Shown here piece after piece: positions 17,411 through 26,051 of a DNA stretch of 64,000 nt (its first letter is position 1; every line of letters starts with the position of its first letter). This DNA is from Bradyrhizobium arachidis (GTDB lineage: Bacteria; Pseudomonadota; Alphaproteobacteria; Rhizobiales; Xanthobacteraceae). Both the position numbers and the translations under genes were made by a program. The notes under the pieces are model-generated. The model was not told the DNA's origin. It searched no databases and saw only the letters and a list, made by a program, of their open reading frames with translations. Where the stretch lies: the NCBI RefSeq assembly GCF_024758505.1, contig NZ_CP077970.1, positions 1,116,001-1,180,000 of the forward strand. The letters run 5' to 3'.

Positions 17411-18549
17411 CCGATGCGCCCCTGCTCAACCGCCTTGTGCGCGAGAAGCTGCAATCAGTGGCTGAGGGCGTCATTGCCGAAGGCTGGAAGTGGGTGGTCG
17501 TTGAGCCGGAGTTCGAATATCAGCGCGTCTCGTCCATGAGCACCATCGGTACCGTGCCGAAGGAGCTGAGCACGGATGATCAGCAGAGGCTGCAAGCTCT
17601 GCAAGAGCGGCTTGAAGCGCTTTGCAGTGAGGCCGAGCAGGATGATCCGTCCGAGGAAACCTTGAACGAGATCGAGCGTCTTGAACAGGAAATCGCCGCG
17701 CTTACCAAGGAAGTCTTTCGGGCGGAAGATATCGCTCACGCCGGCGCCTTCGTGGCGCTTGGCCGGGACGGCAGTGCCCGCATCGAGCGCGGCTATCTGC
17801 GGCCCGAGGACGTGCAGCGCGCGGAGGGTGAGGGCGAGGATGGCGGCGAAGTCGCATCGGCGTCCAAGCCCGCACAGGATACGCAGGGTCTTTCCGGTGC
17901 ACTGGTCGCCGAATTGACCGCCCAGCGCACAGCGGCGCTGCGCAACGATCTGGCGCAGCATTCGGAACTGGCGCTAATCGCAATCCCACATGCGCTGGCG
18001 GCAAAGGCGTTCTACCGCTTCGAGAATCTGTCCTGCCTCGGTCTTTCGCTGAACCAGACGTCGCTCTCAAGTGCTGCCCCCGGCATTGACGAGAGCATTG
18101 CCGGACAAGGTATCGCCGCGCGTCACGAAGCTTGGGAGGCACGCATGCCGAATGAGGGTGGGGCATTTTGGGCGTTCGTCGCCGGGCTTCCGATGGGCGA
18201 GCTTCTGTCCCTGCTCGCGCATTGCACGTCGCTCTCGTTGAACGCCGTGCAGCGTCCGGGTGACCAGTCACAGGCGAGCGTCCTCGATCATGCCGCCATG
18301 TTGGCCAAGGCGATGCCGCACGACATGACCCTCTACTGGCAGCCGACCGTTGCCAACTATCTCGGGCGTGTCGGCAAGGAGCGCATCCTCGACGCCATGC
18401 GCGAAGCGGTTGGCGAAGACGCCGCCCGCCAGATCGCTGGCCTCAAGAAGCAGGCGATGGCCGAGCGGGCCGAGCAGTTGCTGGCCGGAAAGGGCTGGCT
18501 GCCGCCCCTGCTCGATTCCGCAGCGGCCAGCGAAGTGGCTTCGGCCTGA
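17403..18549 (+). pseudogene. C-terminal fragment of a ParB-family partition protein
   Basis: A frame entering from the AbiEii junction (LYLTDAPLLNRLVREKLQSVAEGVIAEGWKW) matches the C-terminal half of the large ParB-like proteins, roughly 700 residues, carried by rhizobial plasmids and integrative elements. It includes a coiled-coil stretch (ALQERLEALCSEAEQ...IERLEQEIAALTKE). The N-terminal ParB nuclease-like domain and HTH are absent. The longest ATG-initiated frame would start at 17437, but no ribosome binding site supports it. A strong terminator follows at once. Confidence 0.75.
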
Positions 18550-18553
18550 TCGC

Positions 18554-18592
18554 GCGGGAGAGCCGCATCACGCGGCTCTCCCGCTCCTCTCT
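18554..18592 (+). terminator. Strong rho-independent-type terminator after parB fragment
   Basis: A perfect 13-bp stem, gcgggagagccgc (18554-18566) with gcggctctcccgc (18572-18584), has a five-base loop. A pyrimidine-rich stretch tcctctcttg follows. It would end transcription of the ParB gene and insulate the HEPN gene. Confidence 0.8.
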
Positions 18593-18674
18593 TGACGCTT
18601 TGGAAGGGAATGCCGAAGTCTTGAACGGCGGTTGCCGAAGGCGGCGGCTAGCACGGAACGGCACGGAGCATTTC

Positions 18675-20153
18675 ATGGCGGCTCTAGAGGAGCGAGGTCT
18701 GTTTTGGTGGCACCATGAGCTGCTCCCAGAAAGGCATTTCGCGCCCGACACAAGCGTCTCGGGTTTGCTGAAGATCGACGAGGAAGGCCGTATCAAGCTC
18801 GAACTGGACGGGCGCTTGCATACCGACAAGGGCCCCATGTCCGTCCTCGATCACGCAGGTGCGGACCTTGAAGGCAGGCGCATCGAGGGCATTCTCAAGG
18901 GATCGAACAAGCGCGTTCTCCTGTTCGATCTGATGAAACACGGCGGCCAGTTCAGTAGCAATGGATTGTCGTTCGAGGGATACCTCGCCATGCACTGTCT
19001 GATCGGCGAGCATCCCTTGCCAAGGACAGACGGACCGATGCGATTTGGGGAATTCGAGATTGACCTCACAGGGCTTGAGGAGTGGATGCGCCTTGGATCA
19101 ATCGAGATTTCCCGGACGGAGACAACGATTTCGGCGGTGCATGAAAGACAAAGCAATATCGAATACGCCATGGCTGGCGGCAAGCTTGCGCTGAACTATC
19201 AGATCTATGGCCCCTTTCTTGGAAAGCACCGCAACAGAAAGGTGGAATTGAGGGAGGCGGCCGTCCTACGCAGAACACTCGCAGAGCCGAGACCACTCGA
19301 TGACCTGCGCATGGAGTTTGGTCTGTTCGAGGACCTGTTCGTGCTTCTCACCGATTGCGAATATTCGCTCAAATGGCCCTCGATCCATGTGAAGGATGGT
19401 GACACGGATTGGGCCTACAAATGGTACTTCCTGCGCCTGCGGCCTGAGGCCGATCCGCCTCGTTATTACGAGTCCCCGACGAACCTCGTCCAGCTCCGCG
19501 ATCGGTTCGGCGACATCGTTTCGTCCTGGATGAGCAAGCGCGAAGAGTTCGGGCCGGGCTTCTATCTTTATCTCGCCGTGCGGCGCGGCATGAAATTCTA
19601 TCCCGAGCACCGGTTCGTCAACATGATCTGGGGGCTCGAAGCGCTTCACCGCAAGCAGCAACCCGACGATGCGCCGACCGAAGCCGAAGCGAAGATGAAG
19701 GCCAAGGTGGCAAGGATCATCGACCAGGTTGAGGCGGCCAAGGACAAAAAATGGCTCGAGAAGCGCCTCCGGAATGCTCACGAGCCGAATTTGGAGCAGC
19801 GCGTATTCGATCTATTCTCAGGCGTGCCAATCAAGCTCGACAGCGAACGCGTCCGTGCCTTTGCGACCCGGTGCCAGCAGCTTCGCAACGAAATCTCGCA
19901 TTTCGGTTCGCAGAGGCACGGACACGACTATCAGAAGTTCGTGCACGAGCTATCGAACATGAGCGATGCACTGGCGATCCTCTATCATACGCTGATCCTT
20001 CATGAGATCGGGATCGAGGCGGAGATACTTTGCTGGTGGATTTACGAGAGCCCTGTCTCATTCCAGAGAATGAGGACGCTCGCGGAGGCAGGACTGCTTG
20101 ATCCCGAGATGCTCAAACCCGCGCATGGATCAACGGGAGCCAAGCCTGCTTGA
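18675..20153 (+). CDS. ApeA-like anti-phage HEPN RNase
   Basis: The start ATG 18675 has GGAG six bases upstream; the longer TTG-initiated frame from 18600 is less likely. The 492-residue protein starts with an ApeA-type N-terminal beta-rich domain (GLFWWHHE, RHFAPDTSVSGLLKIDEEG, KRVLLFDLMKHGG). It ends in a HEPN domain whose RNEISH (~residues 403-408) is the RX4-6H RNase motif. ApeA is a single-gene abortive-infection system that cleaves cellular RNA after phage infection. The single-gene context with its own ribosome binding site fits. Confidence 0.8.
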   Translation: MAALEERGLFWWHHELLPERHFAPDTSVSGLLKIDEEGRIKLELDGRLHTDKGPMSVLDHAGADLEGRRIEGILKGSNKRVLLFDLMKHGGQFSSNGLSFEGYLAMHCLIGEHPLPRTDGPMRFGEFEIDLTGLEEWMRLGSIEISRTETTISAVHERQSNIEYAMAGGKLALNYQIYGPFLGKHRNRKVELREAAVLRRTLAEPRPLDDLRMEFGLFEDLFVLLTDCEYSLKWPSIHVKDGDTDWAYKWYFLRLRPEADPPRYYESPTNLVQLRDRFGDIVSSWMSKREEFGPGFYLYLAVRRGMKFYPEHRFVNMIWGLEALHRKQQPDDAPTEAEAKMKAKVARIIDQVEAAKDKKWLEKRLRNAHEPNLEQRVFDLFSGVPIKLDSERVRAFATRCQQLRNEISHFGSQRHGHDYQKFVHELSNMSDALAILYHTLILHEIGIEAEILCWWIYESPVSFQRMRTLAEAGLLDPEMLKPAHGSTGAKPA

Positions 20154-20281
20154 TGGGCTGGCCGACAGAAGACGTCGCCCGCGCCGATCGCGATGAAGCC
20201 GCCCGCTAGACCGCAGGTGTCGCGAAGCGGGCCACCGCACAGCGGGCGGTTGCCGCCGATACCGGAGCGACGACTCGACGA

Positions 20282-20760
20282 TCATTTGGTTTCGGCAATC
20301 TTTCCGCTAGTCGGCGCGGTGCCTTGTGCACGATTGCCGCGCTGTCCACCGTCACCGAATATCGGCAGTTGTTGCAGCCCGATAGCTGGCTCAAAGCCTT
20401 GAGCCGCTGATCGCGCCACCCATTTGCGAGCTTTGGCCGGGTCTCTTGAGGCGCCTTCGCCTCGTAGATAGTAGATAGCGAGGTTGAATTGGGCGACACG
20501 ATTGCCGGCGGAGGCGGCCTCGGTCAACCACTTGAGCGCTTTCCGCTCATTCTCCGGACTGTCATCAAGCTGATGGAAAAATACTGCCATGGCGAACCGG
20601 GCGCGAGCGTTCTCTTTCGCGGCCGCCGCTGGTGTTGGCGAATGATTGGTGACCGCGCGCGGTGTCGCTGTCAAATCCCGAGCCGCCGTCCATGCGGGGC
20701 TGCCGCGAGGCCCGGTAGAGCGGCCATCATAACGAGAGCCCGGAAGCGATGGAGTCTATC
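20282..20760 (-). pseudogene. Sel1-repeat protein with frameshift after the signal sequence
   Basis: The frame 20282-20674 encodes two Sel1-like repeats (ARFAMAVFFHQLDDSPENERKALKWLTEAASAGN and VAQFNLAIYYLRGEGASRDPAKARKWVARSAAQG). A plausible signal peptide (RALVMMAALPGLAAAP) lies just upstream in another frame, so the gene seems to have lost its frame near 20695. The repeat region would be periplasmic if secreted. It follows the JAB gene on the same strand. Confidence 0.5.
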
Positions 20761-21226
20761 GAGCCGTAGGATGCAGGTCGCGATCGTTCCGCCGATTCTC
20801 TTGGGCCGCATCACGACGCCTCTGGCTGAGCGATGATTCGCGCAAAGAAAGTGCGCTTTCGAGAAGGTTGCGATGAGAAACGGCGTCCCAATACAAGAAA
20901 AGGCCCGCAGAGTACCCGGGCCGCATGCTAGCGTCTTCGGGATGGGTATGCCAGTCGCCGACGTAGTCGAGCCCCAAGGCATGGTTCTCGACGATTTCCT
21001 CCTGTTCGGAAGCGCGATGCGGCCAGAACGAGAAGCGATCCCGCGGGCGCGGCACAGTGGCCGTGACGATCTCCCAGTCGGTGTCCCGGACTCGCGCGAA
21101 ACGCTGGCCGCCGGCCTCGCGCTGAAAGAATCGACGTTGCCGGTGCGCATCGAATGTCGCAAGGGCTTGTGCTCCGATACGGACCGAGATCCGCCCGACC
21201 TTGAGCGTCAGATGCGGCTCACTCAC
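20756..21226 (-). CDS. JAB/MPN-type metalloprotease-like protein
   Basis: Starting at GTG 21226, which overlaps the upstream stop (GTGA), the 156-residue product has YVGDWHTHPED, the HxHP core of JAMM/MPN isopeptidases. The preceding strand and helix are in the right order and an upstream Glu is possible. The second part of the JAMM signature (S followed by Asp) is not clear after HTHPED, so it may be inactive. With the E1-like relic before it, this recalls the E1/JAB pairs of bacterial ubiquitin-like and type II CBASS systems. Confidence 0.55.
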   Translation of the reverse strand: MSEPHLTLKVGRISVRIGAQALATFDAHRQRRFFQREAGGQRFARVRDTDWEIVTATVPRPRDRFSFWPHRASEQEEIVENHALGLDYVGDWHTHPEDASMRPGYSAGLFLYWDAVSHRNLLESALSLRESSLSQRRRDAAQENRRNDRDLHPTAR

Positions 21227-21640
21227 GGGAACGTCCACTCGCCGCTGAACAAGCCGCCCATGTCGTCCGGCTTCCCTTCGCGCCGCCACCCAGCCGTAAG
21301 CGATCGTGGTTTCCGCTTTGTCGAATGCCGCGGCGTACGCAAGCCAGGAACGCCATGCCGGCGCGGTTTCGAGCTTGCGCGTAACGAGTCGATTGCGAGC
21401 CTGGCCACGAGAGCTTGGGCGTGGGCGAGTTCGACCGCGCCGAACGTCGTCGACGCTCGTCCGCATTCGGGCGGGGGCCTTGCCACCGGCGACGACGGGC
21501 AGACCGAATTTTCAGGATCCGGCGCTCGGCCACCACCGGATGAAGAGGTTTCGCGGCTGCATGTGCGGCTGTCTCGACGTCGTGCACCTCGATTCCGCTC
21601 AGCTCAAAAGCAGGCTCTGGTCCGCTTAAGCAGTTGTTCT
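21223..21640 (-). pseudogene. Relic of an E1/ThiF-like C-terminal region
   Basis: The frame ending at 21223 contains TTFGAVELAHAQALVARLAIDSL, similar in pattern to the helix after the catalytic Cys in ThiF/E1 enzymes. It ends with WRREGKPDDMGGLFSGEWTF. Further upstream, in another frame, AFELSGIEVHDVETAAHAAAKPLHPVVAERRIL also reads like protein. No nucleotide-binding GxGxxG part remains. The stop overlaps the GTG of the JAB gene by four bases, typical of an operon. The assignment is tentative. Confidence 0.35.
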
Positions 21641-21705
21641 ATTGCTTTTCTTCCCGGCTTACTAGTATCGAGGCTTTCGGGATGGCCAATTCGGCTCTCC
21701 AACAG

Positions 21706-21725
21706 CACATAACTCGGAATTATTG
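21706..21725 (+). repeat. Left copy of a 20-bp inverted repeat (gene leader)
   Basis: The sequence cacataactcggaattattg lies 11 bases before the GTG start of the methyltransferase. An exact inverted copy sits six bases before the ATG of the GNAT gene at 23411. Relative to each gene the two copies have the same orientation, and the embedded CGGAA may take part in translation. Confidence 0.85.
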
Positions 21726-21736
21726 ACGTTACACAG

Positions 21737-22456
21737 GTGACCACAGGATTCAGGCGCGACGAATTACGGAACCGCTATGACGTCGATAGTATCGAAGAGG
21801 ATCCGCGGCACACTTATACAGGGTTGAGGACGGCTAATCTCCTGGCCGACCTTCTTCCGGGCATTGGATCGTCTGGTGTTCGCGTCCTAAACGCTGGCGC
21901 CGGAGTGTATGCGATTCCAGTGGCCTCTGAAGACCAGTTCTTTGTGGACCTCTTTGCTGCTCCCATGAAGGGACGCAAAAACGCGGTCTGCGCTTCAGTC
22001 GAACATCTACCCTTTGGGGAGGCAGTCTTCGAGTGCGTCGTATGCGTCGGAGAGGTTTTATCGTATTGCGATCCAGCTGCTGCCCTTCGTGAATTCGCTC
22101 GCATCCTATCTCCGAGAGGGCATCTGGTATTCGATTTTGGAAGCACGCGCAGCATCGTCCATTGGCGCACTGAGCTCTTTGGCCGAGCCGCGGATATTCT
22201 GACGGATCACTACAACGGCTCGTCCGAAAAAGTGTGGCGTTACAGTCCCGCATACATTCGAGGACTTCTTAAAGCCAATGGCTTTGAAATTCGCCAGACA
22301 CACGGAATCCATACATGGTCTGCGTTGGCAAAACGACTGGGCACCAGCGAGGCGCGGGCGCTCAGGATGCAAAGATGGCTTGAAATAGTGAGACTTCCAT
22401 CGATCTGGGCCGACATCCTCACGATCGTTGCCGTGAAAGAGACATCCGCGAGATGA
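21737..22456 (+). CDS. Class I SAM-dependent methyltransferase
   Basis: A 239-residue protein with the Rossmann methyltransferase pattern: VRVLNAGAGVYAIP (SAM-binding motif I), FFVDLFA (motif II), a segment ending EHLPFGEAVFECVVCVGEVLSYCD (motif IV), and ALREFARILSPRGHLVFDFGS (motifs V/VI). The substrate is unknown; the C-terminal half resembles Methyltransf_11 enzymes acting on small molecules. The start is GTG 21737. It converges with, and overlaps by 38 bases, the membrane GNAT gene. Confidence 0.85.
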   Translation: MTTGFRRDELRNRYDVDSIEEDPRHTYTGLRTANLLADLLPGIGSSGVRVLNAGAGVYAIPVASEDQFFVDLFAAPMKGRKNAVCASVEHLPFGEAVFECVVCVGEVLSYCDPAAALREFARILSPRGHLVFDFGSTRSIVHWRTELFGRAADILTDHYNGSSEKVWRYSPAYIRGLLKANGFEIRQTHGIHTWSALAKRLGTSEARALRMQRWLEIVRLPSIWADILTIVAVKETSAR

Positions 22457-23411
22457 TAACTAGAAGAAGGCGTCTAGATGTATCCGTGTTCTCGCCAAGA
22501 CAATAGACCGCGGCTACGGCGAGCACAAAAGGAACGAGCATCCAACTACTACCCAACAGCGACTGCGCGCCCAGCATAACTAACATGACGACCAGAACCC
22601 TGGGCATCTTTGGCCCGAATATCTTTCCTAGCAAAGCCGTGATCTGTGGTTGACGCCTCGCAATACGGGTCAGCAACGATCGCCGGTCATCCCCATGCGT
22701 ACCGAACGTATCGTCTCCGCTTATTTTGGAGACTTCAGACGAGTGCAATTCATTGATCAAAAGCTCTCGCTTGCGGAAGCTTTCAGCATCCAGGAACGGA
22801 CGATCCCAACGCAGGTAGTGTTTGAAGTAGATGCATCGAAGAATGGTTCTGACTTCGCAAGAGGACAAATCCTTACGTCCGTTAGGCAATGAGACCATCA
22901 AGTCCGCAGGATAGCTGACGGCACCATCGTAACTTTGGAGGACTGGATACCTATAAGGAAAATCAACAATTCTAAAGCCTAGCCGTTTAAAGTAAGAAAT
23001 CAGCTTCTTGTCGGCTGTCCATTCACCCGAGGCAGTTCGCTTTCTTGCAACCTCAAAGACAATGCTGAACTCGGGACGGTAGTTCTGGGCCAAGTGATCC
23101 CTGATGCTCTCGACTGCCTCGCTCGGCAGTAGACCTGAACGAGTCTGGTCTCTTAAGCAGAGATACTCAAAGAAGAAAATGTGTTCTTCTCGGAAGTAGC
23201 TGTACTGCAAGTATCCGATCACATCGCCTTCGTTCTGAATCGCAAAGCAACGAAATTCGTCCGCCAGCGTCTCACGGCTATGGTCGATCCAATAAAGTAT
23301 CTGGCGCTCCGGATTTTGCGCCTCGGGCAATATGCTTTCCCGATAAATGCTGAGTGCCGCGTTAAGCCGGCGGACGCCCCGGTCCGTCCTGTCGATCGCC
23401 TTGAGCTCCAT
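22419..23411 (-). CDS. GNAT-like acetyltransferase with C-terminal membrane anchor
   Basis: From ATG 23411 (MELKAIDRTDRG) the protein has ~330 residues. The first ~170 fit a GNAT fold: EFRCFAIQNEGDVIGYLQYSYF, then HIFFFEYLCLRDQTRSGLLPSEAV at the acetyl-CoA site, then LISYFKRLGFRIVDFPY. The C-terminal end holds two hydrophobic segments around residues 280-325 (VLVVMLVMLGAQSLLGSSW, LVPFVLAVAAVYCLG). GNAT enzymes with such anchors are uncommon. A longer frame to 23489 exists, but the shared leader repeat just upstream of 23411 supports this start. Substrate unknown. Confidence 0.7.
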   Translation of the reverse strand: MELKAIDRTDRGVRRLNAALSIYRESILPEAQNPERQILYWIDHSRETLADEFRCFAIQNEGDVIGYLQYSYFREEHIFFFEYLCLRDQTRSGLLPSEAVESIRDHLAQNYRPEFSIVFEVARKRTASGEWTADKKLISYFKRLGFRIVDFPYRYPVLQSYDGAVSYPADLMVSLPNGRKDLSSCEVRTILRCIYFKHYLRWDRPFLDAESFRKRELLINELHSSEVSKISGDDTFGTHGDDRRSLLTRIARRQPQITALLGKIFGPKMPRVLVVMLVMLGAQSLLGSSWMLVPFVLAVAAVYCLGENTDTSRRLLLVIISRMSLSRQRS

Positions 23412-23417
23412 GGAGAC

Positions 23418-23437
23418 CAATAATTCCGAGTTATGTG
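23418..23437 (-). repeat. Right copy of the 20-bp inverted repeat (gene leader)
   Basis: Exact reverse complement of 21706-21725, placed six bases upstream of the GNAT start on the minus strand. The two copies enclose the methyltransferase and GNAT genes. Confidence 0.85.
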
Positions 23438-23549
23438 TTCTTCGGCAGCAGATTGTCGTGGTGTTTACCATTAACGAATCTGAGCCCATCCCAACCCCGG
23501 TTGTATTGCGATAGAGACTGGCTGCCTTTGCGCGGATGGAGTGTGTTTG

Positions 23550-24458
23550 ATGCTGGTCAGCTCAGCGGTTGCCGAGTACTTGAGGTATTGTGCGGTTGAA
23601 CGGCAGCTGTCCGCGCACAGCCTGGAAGCCTATGCCGTGGATCTGAACGATTTTCATCGATTTTTGGGTCTAGATCGCCCTTTGGAATCGGTTGGTAGTG
23701 CAGATCTTGGAGCGTATCTTTCCGATCTGTTAGAACGTCGAAGGCTTTCGATTTCGACTGCGCGTCGACGTTTCGCTTGCCTGCGCACATTTTTTCGGCG
23801 GATGGCCGGCTCGGGGCGCGCTGCGGATCCGTTTCAGGGTTGGCGTCTGGAACTTCCGCGACGAATGCGGTTGCCTCGTTGTCTATCGCAGCATGAGGTT
23901 CGGGGGGTATTATCAAGCTTGGCAGGCGCGCAGAGGGTGACATCTTCGTCATCAGCACCGGTTTTGATCGCGGTTCGCCTGATGATCGCAACCGGCATAA
24001 GGGTAGGTGAACTCTGCAAGATACTCGTTTCCGATGTCGCACCTGAGGCGACGCGCGTCAGAATTCGCGGTAAGGGAGCAAGGGATCGACACGTGTATGT
24101 CTCCGATGCTGGGCTTCGCTCCGAGCTCTTGCAACTATTAGAGACGCGTGCAAAGCAGCCGACAAGGGACGCGCATCTTTTTGTGAACCGACTAAAGCGG
24201 CCGATGCGATCCCAGTCGGTTCGCGTCGCTCTTCGTCGCCATTCTGAAGCGTCGAGTAACCGACGCCGGATTACGCCGCACATGTTACGTCACACGGCCG
24301 CAACTCTATTGATCGAGCGCGGCGTAGATATTCGCTTTGTTCAAAAATTGCTTGGACATTCTAGCATTTCAACGACCGAAATTTATACCCACGTGTCGGA
24401 TGAAGCTCTTAGAGCAAGCTTAGAGAAAGCTGACGTCCTGGCCAACCTGGCAGCGTAG
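23550..24458 (+). CDS. XerC/XerD-like tyrosine recombinase
   Basis: The start ATG 23550 is preceded by GGAG nine bases upstream; GTG 23541 is the alternative. The ~302-residue protein has a SAM-like N-terminal domain (VAEYLRYCAVERQLSAHSLEAYAVDL). Its catalytic domain carries Arg in ATGIRVGELC, the HxLR box HMLRHTAATLL, LGHSSISTTEIYTHV with the nucleophilic Tyr, and a conserved Lys region (RGKGARDRHVY). These recombinases are frequent on rhizobial islands and may mobilise the methyltransferase-GNAT cassette next to it. Confidence 0.9.
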   Translation: MLVSSAVAEYLRYCAVERQLSAHSLEAYAVDLNDFHRFLGLDRPLESVGSADLGAYLSDLLERRRLSISTARRRFACLRTFFRRMAGSGRAADPFQGWRLELPRRMRLPRCLSQHEVRGVLSSLAGAQRVTSSSSAPVLIAVRLMIATGIRVGELCKILVSDVAPEATRVRIRGKGARDRHVYVSDAGLRSELLQLLETRAKQPTRDAHLFVNRLKRPMRSQSVRVALRRHSEASSNRRRITPHMLRHTAATLLIERGVDIRFVQKLLGHSSISTTEIYTHVSDEALRASLEKADVLANLAA

Positions 24459-24845
24459 CTCATCTAGGCCGGCAGCCCGCAGATAACAGCGCAGGGGGGC
24501 GCACTTTGCCGCCGCGGAGCAGTTCCGCGCATTCAGCCGCTTCCGGGGCCAACGCGGGGGCGCCCTACTGGGCAGGCCGGCTTCCTAAGCGGTTCGAGGC
24601 CCAACAGCGTTTGCGGAGGCGGCTTTTCTTTTTCCTCGATCCGGATGATCTGAAACCGGGGGACCATTTCCGGGGCCGAGCTATCAAAACGGCCCCCGCC
24701 ATACAGCGCTTGTGGCTCCAAGTTCGCCCAAAAGTCGGTAGAGCAAATTCCGTTCAAGTTGAACGGTGTCCTGCGGCAAGGAAGTCGTTGGCGCATTCGT
24801 TTGGCGTGAAGCTCGGAATCGGAAGGCGTCGGCGATCGCTTCTTG
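24459..24845. other. Spacer with no recognised gene
   Basis: Some 390 bases. Frames on both strands exist (minus 24533-24796, plus 24506-24889), but neither resembles a known family. The region may be an old insertion remnant. I see no RNA gene or terminator of note. Confidence 0.35.
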
Positions 24846-26051
24846 CTAGGTATAGAATCCGGGAACCGGGTAGCGCCCGGTCAGGATGAAGCAGCCCAGA
24901 TCTTTCAGCTTGTAGTCGATCGGATCGTGCAATGAATGGGTTCGCAGGTTGCGCCAATAGCGGTCAAAGCCATAGCGTGCGTGGGTAGCTCGCGCGCCTG
25001 TAACGTCGAACAGTCGTGTCGCGATATCGAGCCCCGCCTTCGCCGCGGCAACTTTAAAGGTGGCGATTGCCACCGCCGCCTCTCCTCTACCTTCGGCGGC
25101 AAGTTTGTCGCCCTCATCCCAGGCAGCCTGCAACTGCGCAAGCGCACGCTCCGAGAGGGCCTCGGCGCCAGCAAGCGCGACATGAAACTCGCCATAGTGT
25201 TGTTGAATATAGGCATCTTCCAGCGCTGTCTCGACACCCGATCCCGGCCAGGGCCGCGACTGCTCTCGCGTGAAAGCAATCGCCTGCTCAAGCGCTCCCT
25301 GCGCAATGCCCAGGTAGATCATGCCCAGCACGGTCTGGGCGAGGCAGGCGCGGAGCGACGCACGTGTACCGAAGGGACCGGGTGGCCCCAGCACTTCGTG
25401 CTGCGCCACTGCAACACGCTCAAAGGTCACGGTGCCGCTGTCGGTCTGCCGCTGGCCCATATTGTCCCAGTCGTCCAGTACAGTGATGCCTTCACGCACC
25501 GTTGGCAAGGCAGTGATGTGGAATCCGCCTTGGGCATCTTGTGTTGAAACCAGCAGGCGATCCGAGTCTCGAGCGCCCGAACAAAAGCTCTTGATGCCGT
25601 CGAGGCAGAATCCTGCACCGTCTGCCGTGAGGTGTGTACGCAAGTCCCGCGGATTGAGCGCGTTGCCCCAAAACCAGCCTTGTTCGACCGTGCCACGCAG
25701 CAGCGATGCCTGCTGTTCAGGACTAGCATAGAGCAGGATCGAGCCGATTTGGAGATGTTGGAAGGCGAAGAGATGGGCGAGCGAGGAATCGACCTGCGCC
25801 AACTCCCGCACCGCGCCGAAGGTATCGATCCAGGATGCGCCGATACCGCCATACTCGCGAGGCACGGACAATAGAAGCAGGCCGGAGCGGCGCAGAAGAT
25901 CGCGCTCCGCCTTGGCGGTACCTCCGCTGCGGTCGCGAGCGACCGCAGTCTTCGCCAATTGACCACGCACTTTCGACAGAACCGAGCGCCACCCAGCCCC
26001 ACGAGATTTCACGCTCGAGAATTCTTCCACGGAAGATCTACCCCTACGCAC
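24846..26051 (-). CDS. SfnB/DszC-like flavin-dependent monooxygenase
   Basis: A 401-residue protein of the acyl-CoA dehydrogenase fold. It has an N-terminal helical domain (LLLLSVPREYGGIGASW), a middle beta domain (GAGFCLDGIKSFCSGA, DDWDNMGQRQTDSGTVTFE) and a C-terminal helical domain ending YRNLRTHSLHDPIDYK-like. The bulky WDNMGQRQT loop and the C-terminal HSLHDP signature are typical of the DszC/SfnB branch, which uses reduced flavin to oxidise organosulfur compounds rather than acyl-CoA. It lies opposite the sfnG-transporter operon and probably belongs to the same pathway. Confidence 0.8.
   Translation of the reverse strand: MRRGRSSVEEFSSVKSRGAGWRSVLSKVRGQLAKTAVARDRSGGTAKAERDLLRRSGLLLLSVPREYGGIGASWIDTFGAVRELAQVDSSLAHLFAFQHLQIGSILLYASPEQQASLLRGTVEQGWFWGNALNPRDLRTHLTADGAGFCLDGIKSFCSGARDSDRLLVSTQDAQGGFHITALPTVREGITVLDDWDNMGQRQTDSGTVTFERVAVAQHEVLGPPGPFGTRASLRACLAQTVLGMIYLGIAQGALEQAIAFTREQSRPWPGSGVETALEDAYIQQHYGEFHVALAGAEALSERALAQLQAAWDEGDKLAAEGRGEAAVAIATFKVAAAKAGLDIATRLFDVTGARATHARYGFDRYWRNLRTHSLHDPIDYKLKDLGCFILTGRYPVPGFYT

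Noticed and set aside
20873..21712. 279-codon plus-strand frame
   Set aside because: Opposite the JAB/E1 relics; the HTHPED and GAVELAHAQ signals are on the minus strand.
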